Source of the DNA: Desertihabitans aurantiacus
GTDB lineage: Bacteria; Actinomycetota; Actinomycetes; Propionibacteriales; Propionibacteriaceae
NCBI RefSeq assembly: GCF_003344635.1
Contig: NZ_QPKK01000004.1
Coordinates: 1 to 42,674, forward strand
DNA length: 42,674 bases
Direction of reading: 5' to 3'
Part shown: piece after piece, positions 32,614 through 42,674 of the stretch
Layout: every line of letters starts with the position of its first letter
How positions within the stretch are numbered: the first letter of the stretch is position 1
Translations under genes and position numbers: made by a program
The notes under the pieces: model-generated
Seen by the model: the letters and a program-made list of their open reading frames with translations, nothing else
Database searches by the model: none
Told to the model about the DNA's origin: nothing

Positions 32614-33263
32614 CCACGTCGGCCGGACCTCCTCCCGGGCCTGACGGCGCGACGGGTCGGCCCACCTGGTCCCCGCCCTCGCCGCAGTGGGGACCGCCGT
32701 CAGGACCGGCGGCGCAGCCCGGGACGTCCACCCTGGTCCGGCGGCCGTGGCGGCTGCTGCTGGTGGCGGTCTGCGTGGCGGCTCTCACCGGAGTCGGCTG
32801 GGTCGGCTGGTACCAGGCCAACAGCGGCTGGTTGCTCCGGCCCGCTGCCCCGGGGGCGACCGTGCGGGTGGAGGGCAGCACCTACCGGCTGATCGAGCTC
32901 TACAGCGCCGACCGGCTCGTCGGCACCGACCCCGGCGAGGAGCCGCAGCAGCCACCGCCCGGCACCGTCTTCGTGGTGGCCCGGGTGGAGGTGGACACCC
33001 GCGGGGCTGAACAGGTGGCCACCGCCGACGGCCCGGTTCGAGCGTGGTGCGACCTGCCGCTGCTGGGCACCGGGACGGCGGTGTGGGACCCGCAGGCCCC
33101 GGTCGTCGGGCGTCCACTCCCGTCGACCTGCGAGGCCGCAGCCGCGCAGACGGTCGAGGTCGTCTACCGGGTGCCGCTGCGGGACCGGGACCGCGTCCGC
33201 GGTGTGCTCGTCCGACCCACCCTCGGCCCCGGCACCACCCACCTGCTGCGGCCCCCGTCCTGA
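32610..33263 (+). CDS. Module protein B1: single-pass membrane protein, unknown function
   Basis: 217 residues: a Pro/Gly-rich cytoplasmic N-terminus (1-44), one membrane helix (about 47-67, WRLLLVAVCVAALTGVGWVGW), and an extracytoplasmic domain containing PGATVRVEGSTYRL, GTVFVVARVEVDT and two cysteines (RAWCDLP, STCEAAA) likely to form a disulfide. The domain looks like an immunoglobulin-like beta sandwich of the DUF4352 kind, a structural guess. It overlaps A1 by 4 nt and is homologous along its length to B2 (35952-36485). Confidence 0.72.
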   Translation: MTTSAGPPPGPDGATGRPTWSPPSPQWGPPSGPAAQPGTSTLVRRPWRLLLVAVCVAALTGVGWVGWYQANSGWLLRPAAPGATVRVEGSTYRLIELYSADRLVGTDPGEEPQQPPPGTVFVVARVEVDTRGAEQVATADGPVRAWCDLPLLGTGTAVWDPQAPVVGRPLPSTCEAAAAQTVEVVYRVPLRDRDRVRGVLVRPTLGPGTTHLLRPPS

Positions 33264-33278
33264 CTGACGGGCCGTGGC
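33251..33278. terminator. Hairpin between convergent B1 and C1
   Basis: GGCC(CC)CGTC pairs with GACGGGCC around the loop CTGACT, with a two-base bulge. It spans the B1 stop codon and the 19-nt gap before the C1 stop, so it could act for both strands. No U-tract is seen. Confidence 0.4.
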
Positions 33279-33282
33279 GGCA

Positions 33283-33936
33283 TCAGCCTCCCGAGCGGAC
33301 CGACAGCGGCGCGAAGACGGCGAAGCAGCGGTCCGAGGGGTACCACCACGGGTCGGCGTCGGGATCCAGCACCCGCCGGTTCTCCAGCTCCAGCGCGCAC
33401 ACCACGACCAGCAGCCGGTCGCTGGGCCGGTAGTCCGCGGGCAGGGTGGCGCTGAAGGTGACCGGGAGGGTGGCGCCCGGCGGCACGTTCGTCCGGTACA
33501 GCAGCGCGCTCGTCGGCCCGCCGGCCTCCACCAGCTCGACCTCGGCGGCGTGCGCGCCCGGCACCCCGCGCACCGCCAGCTGGCCCGAGGTGGCGTCGGG
33601 CAGCGGCTGGGACTCCGCGGTGGGGTTGGCCACCGTCGCGTGCACGACGACCCGCCAGACGTCCCCGCCGGAGGCTGTCGTCGCCTCGGCGGTGGCACGG
33701 TCGACGGTGTAGCGCAGCGGACCGGTGTCGAGCACCGCCCCCGGGGCCATCACGGTGGTGGTGTCGGTGCGGCGCTCGAACGCCCCGGAGAGGAGGAGCC
33801 CGGCGAGCAGCACCAGCGCCAACCCGACCGGCAGACCGACGCGCACCCACCGGGGTGGGCGGCGCGACGGTGGTGGTGGCGGCCAGTCCCGCGACAGCGG
33901 GGCGCCGTCGAGCCACGGCGCGGCGGGCTGGCTCAT
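33283..33936 (-). CDS. Module protein C1: single-pass membrane protein, unknown function
   Basis: 217 residues from ATG 33936, which has TACGCT at about -13 and no ribosome site, so the mRNA may be leaderless. A short cytoplasmic head holds WLDGAPLSRDWPPP (residues 8-21), a motif kept in C2 as WLDERPLSRSWPEP. A membrane helix (about 32-51) is followed by an extracytoplasmic beta-rich domain (VMAPGAVLDTGPLRYTVDRAT, WRVVVHATVANPTAE, VPPGATLPVTFSATLP) resembling DUF4352-type domains. It converges on B1 and is divergent from A2 with 52 nt between starts. The function is unknown. Confidence 0.72.
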   Translation of the reverse strand: MSQPAAPWLDGAPLSRDWPPPPPSRRPPRWVRVGLPVGLALVLLAGLLLSGAFERRTDTTTVMAPGAVLDTGPLRYTVDRATAEATTASGGDVWRVVVHATVANPTAESQPLPDATSGQLAVRGVPGAHAAEVELVEAGGPTSALLYRTNVPPGATLPVTFSATLPADYRPSDRLLVVVCALELENRRVLDPDADPWWYPSDRCFAVFAPLSVRSGG

Positions 33937-33988
33937 GGGCAGCAGCGTAGGAGACCTGGGCCGCCGTGGTCCTAGAGTGCGGTCCGAC

Positions 33989-35926
33989 ATGACCACCGTC
34001 AGCTCGATGCTCTCCGAGGCCGTCCGGCTCGCCGCCCGCAGCGGCCAGCTGTGGTGGCGGCTGTGGCCGCAGCTGATCGGGCTGATGCTGCTCGGCTGGC
34101 TGGCCTACCAGGTGAGCACCTGGGTGACCGTCACCCAGGGCATCGCCCGGCCCTACCTCGTCGTCCCGCTGTTCGCCACGGGGCTGGTCGGGATGCTGGC
34201 CGCCACCGTGATCGGGCTGCGGATGGTCGCCACCCAGCTCGGGGTGCGCGAGCTGGTCCGCGCCGCCGAGCCGGACGCCGAGGACGACGACGAGCGCGAC
34301 ACGTCGTTGACCTCGCTGCTGGTGCTCACCCTGCTCCCGTTCCTCGCGGTCTACGCCGCCTTCGGCTACGTCGACGACCTGGCTACCGCGCTGGTGGTCC
34401 GCAACGCCGCCGTCCGCGGGCCGTTCGAGAACATCCTGGTCGGGCTCAACCCGCTCAACAGCCGCACCGCCACGATCGTCACCATCGGGGCGCTGGTCGG
34501 GTTGTACGTGCTGCGCCGGGTGCTCGACACCCTCCACGACCGGACCAGGATCCGGGTGTTCGGCCTGCTCACCGCCTTCGTCGAGGCCTGCTTCCTGCTG
34601 CTGTTCCTGCTCAGCGGATTCCGGCTGGTCGAGCAGGCCAACCTCTGGCTGTCCGACCGACGGCTGATGAGCTGGTGGGACGCGGCGATCGCCGACCTGG
34701 CCGCCGGCTTCTCGGTGTTCCGCATCGACCTGCCCGACGTGCTCGTCGCGGTCGGGACGTTCTTCGGTGAGGTCGTCTGGCCGGTGTTCTGGAACGGGCT
34801 GACCGAGCCGATCGCCTGGCTGGCGATGGCGGCGCTCGTGTTCGGGGCGAAGGTGGTCTCGGTGGCCGACCTGTGGCGCAAGGGTGAGCCGTTGGCCGCC
34901 CAGCTGCCCGGGGCCCGGCAGACCCGGCTGGCCCGCCGGCTGGGGACGTCCGGCTCCTCCTCCCGGCTGCGCACCGTGGCGCTGCAGGCCCAGGAGGTCT
35001 TCCTCGGCGACATCGACGACAAGTACCTGCCCACCTGGCAGTCGCTGCGGCTGGTGCTGCGGGCCGGCATCGTGTTCCTCGGTGGCTACGTGATCGTCTC
35101 GTCGGTGCTGTCGCTGTCCTTCGAGGTGCTCGACATGGCCGTCTACAACGTCATCGGTGGGCAGAGCGGTGACGTCTGGGCCCGGATCGACCCCTTCCTC
35201 GACCTCGTCGACCGGGTGCTGCACCAGAGTCTGCGGGTCGTGCTGCTCGCGGTCGCGTTCACCCGGGCGCTGTCGCTGTTCGCCGGGCAGGCCGCAGGCG
35301 CGGAGCAGCTGCCGGGGGCGCAGCCGGCGGGTCCGCGACGGGCCGCCGGCTGGCGCGGCCAGCTCGGGCAGGCGGCGGTGGTGCTGCTGCTCTGCCTCGG
35401 CCTGGCCGGGGCGACGGTGGGCATCCAGCAGGTCGAGGACTCCCGCCGGCTGTCGGCCGGCGTCGGGGAGCGGGCCGAGCTGATGGGACGCCAGGTCTCG
35501 GTCGGGGAGCCGCGCTACGGCCAGGTGCTGGTCGACATCGGCTACAGCGAGCCGACCGAGCTCGACACCACACCGCTGGTCTTCATCGCGCTCCCGGTGG
35601 ACCTGGCCATCGAGGGGGAGAAGCCGGTCGGCAACCTCACCGTGACGCTGGTCAACGGCGACCGCTCCTACCCGGCGATGACCAACGAGCTGCTGCCCGG
35701 CGAGTCCGGCGTGGTCAGCTCGATCGAGATGGTCTACGAGGTCGACCCGGCCGACCTGGACGGCCTGCAGGCCGAGCTCGAGGTGGGCGCCTTCATCACC
35801 GGGTTCTCCGACGTGGTCGTGGTCGACCTCGGCCTGGACCGGGCCGCGGCGGAGCGGGTGGTGGCCGAGGCCGCCGGCCGGGAGCTGACGGTCTCCTCGC
35901 AGTCGACGACGAGGCCGATCCGGTGA
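33989..35926 (+). CDS. Module protein A2: paralogue of A1
   Basis: 645 residues, the same layout as A1 with about 8-9 membrane helices and a C-terminal extracytoplasmic beta-rich domain (about 475-645). Shared blocks: LWWRLWPQLIGLMLLGW, LTLLPFLAVYAAFGY, LLTAFVEACFLLLFLLSGFR, DIDDKYLPTWQSLRLVLRAG, YEVDPADLDGLQAELEV and VVDLGLD. Differences lie mostly in loops and in the acidic insert DAEDDDERD near residue 92. The ATG at 33989 has TAGAGT 11 nt upstream. B2 follows after 25 nt. No known domain is recognised, and tandem duplication with A1 is clear. Confidence 0.75.
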   Translation: MTTVSSMLSEAVRLAARSGQLWWRLWPQLIGLMLLGWLAYQVSTWVTVTQGIARPYLVVPLFATGLVGMLAATVIGLRMVATQLGVRELVRAAEPDAEDDDERDTSLTSLLVLTLLPFLAVYAAFGYVDDLATALVVRNAAVRGPFENILVGLNPLNSRTATIVTIGALVGLYVLRRVLDTLHDRTRIRVFGLLTAFVEACFLLLFLLSGFRLVEQANLWLSDRRLMSWWDAAIADLAAGFSVFRIDLPDVLVAVGTFFGEVVWPVFWNGLTEPIAWLAMAALVFGAKVVSVADLWRKGEPLAAQLPGARQTRLARRLGTSGSSSRLRTVALQAQEVFLGDIDDKYLPTWQSLRLVLRAGIVFLGGYVIVSSVLSLSFEVLDMAVYNVIGGQSGDVWARIDPFLDLVDRVLHQSLRVVLLAVAFTRALSLFAGQAAGAEQLPGAQPAGPRRAAGWRGQLGQAAVVLLLCLGLAGATVGIQQVEDSRRLSAGVGERAELMGRQVSVGEPRYGQVLVDIGYSEPTELDTTPLVFIALPVDLAIEGEKPVGNLTVTLVNGDRSYPAMTNELLPGESGVVSSIEMVYEVDPADLDGLQAELEVGAFITGFSDVVVVDLGLDRAAAERVVAEAAGRELTVSSQSTTRPIR

Positions 35927-35951
35927 CCGGGGTGCGCGGGGAGGGGCGACG

Positions 35952-36485
35952 GTGAGCGCGGCAGGCCCCACGCTCGCCGAGCGGCTGGCCCGGCAGCGGT
36001 GGCCGCTGCTGGTGGTGGCGCTGTGCCTGTGCACCGTGTTCAGCGTCGGCTGGCTGCGCTACTTCGAACGGGCCACCTCGATCACCTACGTGCCGACCGC
36101 CCCCGGGGCCTGGGTCGAGGTCGAGGGCCTGCGGCAGAGGGTGGTCGAGTGGTACCTGGCCGACTCCCTCAGCGGCTCCGACGACGGCGTGCCGGTCACC
36201 CCCGAGCCCGGCAAGGTGTTCCTCGTCGCCCACCTCGAGGTGGAGACTCTGCTGCCCGACGCCTACTGCGGCGGATCGGTGCTGCTGGGTGAGGACGAGC
36301 AGCTGACCGCCGACCTGCTGCCGTCGGGGCTCGAGCGCCCGGTGCCCGACGACTGCCCGGAGTCCGGACCCGGCCTGACCGAGCTGGTCGTCGAGGTGCC
36401 GCGGACGCGGACCGACGCCATCAAGGGCGTCACCATGAACGACCCCGAGACCGGGGTCGCGTGGGTGCTGCGCCCACCGGCCTGA
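35952..36485 (+). CDS. Module protein B2: paralogue of B1
   Basis: 177 residues from GTG 35952 (GGGGAGGGGCGAC upstream). It has a short basic N-terminus, a membrane helix at about 18-35 (PLLVVALCLCTVFSVGW), then the B-type domain: PGAWVEVEGLRQRVVEWYLADSL aligns with B1's PGATVRVEGSTYRLIELYSADRL in outline, then VFLVAHLEVET. The two cysteines (DAYCGGS, DDCPESG) align with those of B1. It lacks the long Pro-rich cytoplasmic tail of B1. It follows A2 by 25 nt, so A2 and B2 are probably one transcript. Confidence 0.72.
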   Translation: MSAAGPTLAERLARQRWPLLVVALCLCTVFSVGWLRYFERATSITYVPTAPGAWVEVEGLRQRVVEWYLADSLSGSDDGVPVTPEPGKVFLVAHLEVETLLPDAYCGGSVLLGEDEQLTADLLPSGLERPVPDDCPESGPGLTELVVEVPRTRTDAIKGVTMNDPETGVAWVLRPPA

Positions 36486-36519
36486 GCCGCACCCGCGCCC
36501 GGGGCGCCAGCTGGCTCAG
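36482..36519. terminator. Nested hairpin between convergent B2 and C2
   Basis: Outer arms CTGAGCC (36482-36488) and GGCTCAG (36513-36519) enclose an inner GCGCCC/GGGCGC stem (36495-36507). The outer arms contain both stop codons of the convergent genes. A likely bidirectional transcription stop or RNA-end structure, matching the hairpin between B1 and C1. Confidence 0.45.
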
Positions 36520-37181
36520 TAGACGTCCTCGGCGAGCACCGTCACCGGCAGGTAGACCGAGTACGCCTGGTCGCCGCCGTTCCAGGTCTTCTCCCCGCCG
36601 CCGATGTCGAGCACCGAGTTGTCGGTGAACTCGCTCTCCACCAGCCCGACGTGGATGACGTCGCGCGGGGTGAACTCCTCAGGCAGCACGAACTCCAGCT
36701 CGAGCGGGAAGGCCGCCCCGCCCGGCGGCACCGCGCGGCGCACCGAGTCCTCACCCTCGCCGATGGTGTAGCCCTCGAGCTCGGTGACGGTGGCCAGCGG
36801 CTCCCCCGGCACCAGCGCCAGGTTGCCGCTGGGACCGTCGCGCGGACGCAGCGGCTCGTCGTTGGGGTTGCTGACGGTGCCGTGGACCCGGACGGTCCAG
36901 GCGATCGAGTCGTCCCACTGGGTGGCGCGCTGCACGGTGGCCGACTCCAGGGCGAACACGAGGTTCTTGCAGTCCACCGGGACGCCGGGGGCGACCACCT
37001 GCACCTGGTCGCGGCGCTGCTCCAGGCCGCCGAAGCCGACCACCGCCGCCACCAGGGCGGCCAGCACCAGCAGCGGCAGCCCGATCCGCGCCCAGGCGGG
37101 TACCTGCAGCGGCGGGACGGGTTCGGGCCAGCTCCTCGACAGCGGCCGCTCGTCGAGCCAGACTCCCGGTGGCACGGACAT
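36516..37181 (-). CDS. Module protein C2: paralogue of C1
   Basis: 221 residues from ATG 37181. TAGGCT at exactly -12 to -7 and the lack of a ribosome site suggest a leaderless mRNA. It keeps the cytoplasmic motif WLDERPLSRSWPEP (residues 8-21), a helix at about 31-51, and a beta-rich outer domain (VVAPGVPVDCKNLVFALESAT, WTVRVHGTVSNPNDEP, VPPGGAAFPLELEFVLPEEF) that aligns with C1. A single Cys (VDCKNL) is not shared. It converges on B2 and closes the second copy of the module just before the gyrB leader. The function is unknown. Confidence 0.72.
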   Translation of the reverse strand: MSVPPGVWLDERPLSRSWPEPVPPLQVPAWARIGLPLLVLAALVAAVVGFGGLEQRRDQVQVVAPGVPVDCKNLVFALESATVQRATQWDDSIAWTVRVHGTVSNPNDEPLRPRDGPSGNLALVPGEPLATVTELEGYTIGEGEDSVRRAVPPGGAAFPLELEFVLPEEFTPRDVIHVGLVESEFTDNSVLDIGGGEKTWNGGDQAYSVYLPVTVLAEDVY

Positions 37182-37363
37182 GGCCGCAGCCTAGAGCCGT
37201 CCCGTACCACGACGGGGCCTGACCGGCCGGGCCGCGGGCGGCGGCCCGGCCGACCTCCTCCAGAGGGCGTCCTGGGGCGTCTGGGAGGGTGGAGCGCATA
37301 CCGGCCCCTACGGAAGGGGCCCGGAAGGGCTCGAACGGGCCGTCGGAGGCCGGGAAACGACAA

Positions 37364-37467
37364 CTGTCCACAGATCGAGCGGTTCACGACGCCGATCTTG
37401 GGCGCCTACCCGGTAGACTGGCCGGGCGCGAAGGCGCTGCCCGGGGAGTGAGGTCTCACCTCCGGGC
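37364..37467 (+). promoter_or_regulatory. gyrB upstream region: DnaA-box-like site, -10 and leader hairpin
   Basis: The 314-bp gap 37182-37495 carries no gene. CTGTCCACA (37364-37372) is one base from the DnaA box TTGTCCACA. TAGACT (37414-37419) is a likely -10, though no good -35 is seen, as is common for supercoiling-sensitive gyr promoters. In the leader, GCCCGG..GTGAG pairs with CTCAC..CCGGGC (37439-37467) around a 2-nt loop, 29 nt before the gyrB start. It could serve attenuation or mRNA stability. Confidence 0.5.
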
Positions 37468-37495
37468 GTCCTCTGTCTGACAGGAGCCTGTCTCG

Positions 37496-39574
37496 GTGAG
37501 TGACCTCAACCCCCTCGACCCCGCTGACGAGTCCCCCGACGGCGCCACCCCCGGCGACCCGGCCGGCACCGACGGAGCCGACGACGGCAGCCACTTCGAG
37601 CTGACGGAGTCGACCGGGCACCGGGTCGAGGAGAGCTACGACGCCAGCTCGATCAGCGTCCTGGAAGGTCTGGAGGCGGTCCGCAAGCGCCCCGGCATGT
37701 ACATCGGCTCCACCGGCGAGCGCGGTCTGCACCACCTGGTGCAGGAGATCGTCGACAACGCGGTGGACGAGGCGATGGCCGGCTACTGCGACACCATCGA
37801 GGTGACGCTGCTGCCCGACAACGGCGTCCGCGTCACCGACAACGGTCGCGGCATCCCGGTCGGCATGCACCCCACCGAGGGCATCCCCACCGTCACCCTG
37901 GTGCTCACCGTGCTGCACGCCGGCGGCAAGTTCGGCGGTGGCGGGTACAAGGTCTCCGGCGGTCTGCACGGCGTCGGCAGCTCGGTGGTCAACGCGCTCT
38001 CGTCCCGGCTCGAGGTCGACGTGCAGCGCGAGGGCCACCACTGGCGCCAGTCCTTCGCCCTCGGCGTGCCCGCCGGCGAGCTGGTGCAGGGTGAGGCCAC
38101 CGAGGGCACCGGCACCACGATCTCGTTCTGGCCGAGCCCCGACATCTTCGAGAGCGTCGACTTCTCCTACCAGACCCTGGCCAACCGGCTGCGCGAGATG
38201 GCCTTCCTCAACAAGGGGCTCTCGATCAGCATCCGCGACGAGCGGGCCGGCCACGTCGACGAGGACGGCGAGCAGATCGGCGAGACCTTCAAGTACGACG
38301 ACGGCCTGGTGGACTACGTCCGCCACCTGTCCTCGGCCAAGGACCCGATCCACGCCTCGGTGATCGGCGTCGAGGCCGAGGCCACCGCCCAGGGGATGAG
38401 CCTGGAGGTGGCGATGCAGTGGAACAGCTCCTTCACCGAGGCCGTGCACACCTTCGCCAACGCCATCAACACCCACGAGGGCGGCACCCACGAGGAGGGC
38501 TTCCGCTCCGCGCTGACCAACACGGTCAACAAGTGGGGCGAGACCTGGGGGATGATCAAGAAGCGCGAGGACCGGGTGTCCGGCGACGACGTCCGCGAGG
38601 GCCTCACCGCGATCATCTCGGTCAAGCTGACCGAGCCGCAGTTCGAGGGCCAGACCAAGACCAAGCTCGGCAACACCGAGGCCCGCAGCTTCGTCCAGCG
38701 GGTCATCAACGACAAGCTCGGCGACTGGTTCGAGCAGAACGTCAACGAGGGCAAGGACATCGTCCGCAAGTCCCAGGCGGCCGCGCAGGCCCGGCTGGCT
38801 GCGCGCAAGGCCCGAGACCTGGCCCGCAACCGCAAGGGTCTGCTGGGCAGCAACACGCTGCCGGGCAAGCTGGCCGACTGCCAGTCCACCGACCCGACCG
38901 AGTGCGAGGTGTTCATCGTCGAGGGCGACTCTGCCGGCGGTTCGGCCAAGGGCGGGCGCGACCCGCGGATCCAGGCGATCCTGCCGATCCGGGGCAAGAT
39001 CCTCAACGTCGAGAAGGCGCGGATCGACAAGATCCTGCAGAACAACGAGGTGCAGGCGATCATCTCCGCCCTCGGTACCGGCATCCAGGAGGACTTCGAC
39101 CTGGACAAGCTGCGCTACCACAAGATCGTGCTGATGGCCGACGCCGACGTCGACGGCGCCCACATCCGCACGCTGCTGCTCACCCTGATGTTCCGGTTCA
39201 TGAAGCCGCTCATCGAGGCCGGGCACGTCTACCTCGCCCAGCCGCCGCTGTTCCGGCTGCGCTGGACCAACGCCCCGCACGAGCTGGCCTACACCGACGA
39301 GGAGCGCGACGGCCTGCGTGACGCCGGCTTCGAGGCGGGCAAGAAGCTGCCCAGCGTCAACCCGATCCAGCGCTACAAGGGTCTGGGTGAGATGAACCCC
39401 GACGACCTGTGGGCCACCACGATGAACCCCGAGCAGCGGGTGCTGCTGCAGGTCACCCTCGACGACGCGGCCCAGGCCGACGAGATGTTCTCCATCCTGA
39501 TGGGCGAGGACGTCGAGCAGCGCCGCGCGTTCATCCAGCGCAACGCCAAGGACGTCCGGTTCCTCGACATCTGA
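37496..39574 (+). CDS. gyrB: DNA gyrase subunit B
   Basis: A 692-residue ATPase subunit of gyrase. A 50-residue acidic, disordered N-terminal extension precedes the GHKL ATPase domain ([31 protein letters not shown] in outline, [24 protein letters not shown]). The TOPRIM domain has [20 protein letters not shown] and [17 protein letters not shown]. Together with GyrA it introduces negative supercoils. It starts at GTG 37496 with CAGGAG ten bases upstream. gyrA follows after 82 nt, which hold a decayed copy of the interspersed repeat. Confidence 0.98.
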   Translation: MSDLNPLDPADESPDGATPGDPAGTDGADDGSHFELTESTGHRVEESYDASSISVLEGLEAVRKRPGMYIGSTGERGLHHLVQEIVDNAVDEAMAGYCDTIEVTLLPDNGVRVTDNGRGIPVGMHPTEGIPTVTLVLTVLHAGGKFGGGGYKVSGGLHGVGSSVVNALSSRLEVDVQREGHHWRQSFALGVPAGELVQGEATEGTGTTISFWPSPDIFESVDFSYQTLANRLREMAFLNKGLSISIRDERAGHVDEDGEQIGETFKYDDGLVDYVRHLSSAKDPIHASVIGVEAEATAQGMSLEVAMQWNSSFTEAVHTFANAINTHEGGTHEEGFRSALTNTVNKWGETWGMIKKREDRVSGDDVREGLTAIISVKLTEPQFEGQTKTKLGNTEARSFVQRVINDKLGDWFEQNVNEGKDIVRKSQAAAQARLAARKARDLARNRKGLLGSNTLPGKLADCQSTDPTECEVFIVEGDSAGGSAKGGRDPRIQAILPIRGKILNVEKARIDKILQNNEVQAIISALGTGIQEDFDLDKLRYHKIVLMADADVDGAHIRTLLLTLMFRFMKPLIEAGHVYLAQPPLFRLRWTNAPHELAYTDEERDGLRDAGFEAGKKLPSVNPIQRYKGLGEMNPDDLWATTMNPEQRVLLQVTLDDAAQADEMFSILMGEDVEQRRAFIQRNAKDVRFLDI

Positions 39575-39606
39575 GCCGGCTCGGACGTCCAGGGCCGACC
39601 CGGCTC

Positions 39607-39631
39607 CAGCGCCCTGCGCCCGTCGAAGCGC
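39607..39631 (+). repeat. Degenerate interspersed repeat copy (gyrB-gyrA gap)
   Basis: CAGCGCCCTGCGCCCGTCGA, continuing AGCGC, matches the element at 28830-28854 at 22 of 25 positions. The hairpin arms are partly lost and there is no tandem array. It fills much of the 82-nt gap between gyrB and gyrA. Confidence 0.65.
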
Positions 39632-39656
39632 CGCCCCGCACCCAGAAAGAGAAGGC

Positions 39657-42387
<2,731 letters not shown>

Positions 42388-42395
<8 letters not shown>

Positions 42396-42674
42396 TCGGT
42401 CGAAGGTCACGGCCAACCCCGAGGACGACACGGTGGTCCAGCCGCGGGTCGAGGGAGAGGGCGCCCCGGGCGCCGGCTCCGACGGTGCGCCGACCCGCGC
42501 CGACCGGCTGATGGGACGCGCGCCCGACAAGGGCGGCTCCGGCCGTCCCGCGGGAGCCCAGCAGGCTCCGCCCGGGCGCCAGGGTCAGGGTGGCGGCGCT
42601 GCTCGTGGGGACCGGACGGGCCAGGGCGGCACCGCGGGCTCCGGTGCGCAGGGTCAGCCGGGCGGCCAGGGCCG
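42388..42674 (+). CDS. N-terminal part of the gene downstream of gyrA (probably DUF3566)
   Basis: A frame open to the right edge, starting at GTG 42388 (GAGGAGG upstream inside gyrA) and overlapping gyrA by 8 nt. The visible ~95 residues are low-complexity and Gly/Gln/Pro-rich ([14 protein letters not shown] then [12 protein letters not shown]). In actinobacteria the gene after gyrA usually encodes a DUF3566 membrane protein with such a disordered N-terminus and two C-terminal helices. The domain itself lies outside the window, so the name rests on position. Confidence 0.6.

Noticed and set aside
33164-36034. A 956-codon minus-strand frame across the A2 gene
   Set aside because: The composition (Arg/Gly/Pro/Gln-rich) and lack of any family motif mark it as the shadow of A2, whose membrane helices and paralogue support the plus-strand frame.

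Overview
The window is the replication-origin region of a very G+C-rich bacterial chromosome (roughly 70% G+C by eye, codon third positions almost all G or C). Gene order and content point to an actinobacterium, most likely of the order Propionibacteriales: the run yidC-yidD-rnpA-rpmH / dnaA / oriC / dnaN-gnd-recF-dciA / gyrB-gyrA, with rsmG-parA-parB to the left, is typical of Actinomycetota. An F420-type reductase family and a likely SigR-type promoter on trxBA agree. The species cannot be fixed from the sequence alone.

Layout, left to right. 1-5.4 kb, minus strand: a partial mycothiol-type DinB/maleylpyruvate isomerase-like gene, a CPA1 sodium/proton antiporter, a secreted phytase-like/glycerophosphodiesterase fusion, and an F420-type reductase coupled to an SDR dehydrogenase. 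The SDR is divergent from a TetR gene across two palindromic operators. 6.1-12.4 kb, mostly plus: trxB-trxA behind a GGAAT-N18-GTT promoter, small membrane proteins, a GNAT gene, a PLP aminotransferase, a Ddl-like ATP-grasp ligase and SURF1. 12.4-17 kb: a phosphotransferase and a peptidoglycan amino-sugar recycling set (murQ, nagZ and a divergent BadF-type GlcNAc/MurNAc kinase). 17-23.2 kb, mostly minus: DUF3817 protein (plus strand), parB, parA, a lipoprotein, rsmG, jag/khpB, yidC, yidD, rnpA, rpmH, with two parS sites. 23.2-27.6 kb: the origin, with DnaA boxes on both sides of dnaA plus an inserted DUF2510 membrane gene. 27.7-30.7 kb: gnd, recF and dciA, with a short interspersed repeat that has grown 21-bp tandem arrays. 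30.7-37.2 kb: a tandemly duplicated, unrecognised three-gene membrane module. 37.4-42.7 kb: gyrB, gyrA and the start of the usual downstream gene.

The core genes form the initiation (DnaA, DnaN, RecF, DciA, GyrAB), segregation (ParABS) and membrane/RNA (YidC, YidD, KhpB, RnpA, L34, RsmG) set of an actinobacterial origin. The least explained parts are the A-B-C membrane module duplicated between dciA and gyrB, and an AT-rich motif built around GACTAG and TGTCGA. That motif occurs three times at the borders of the parAB/rsmG block, once inside the rsmG coding sequence, where it coincides with a run of rare codons.
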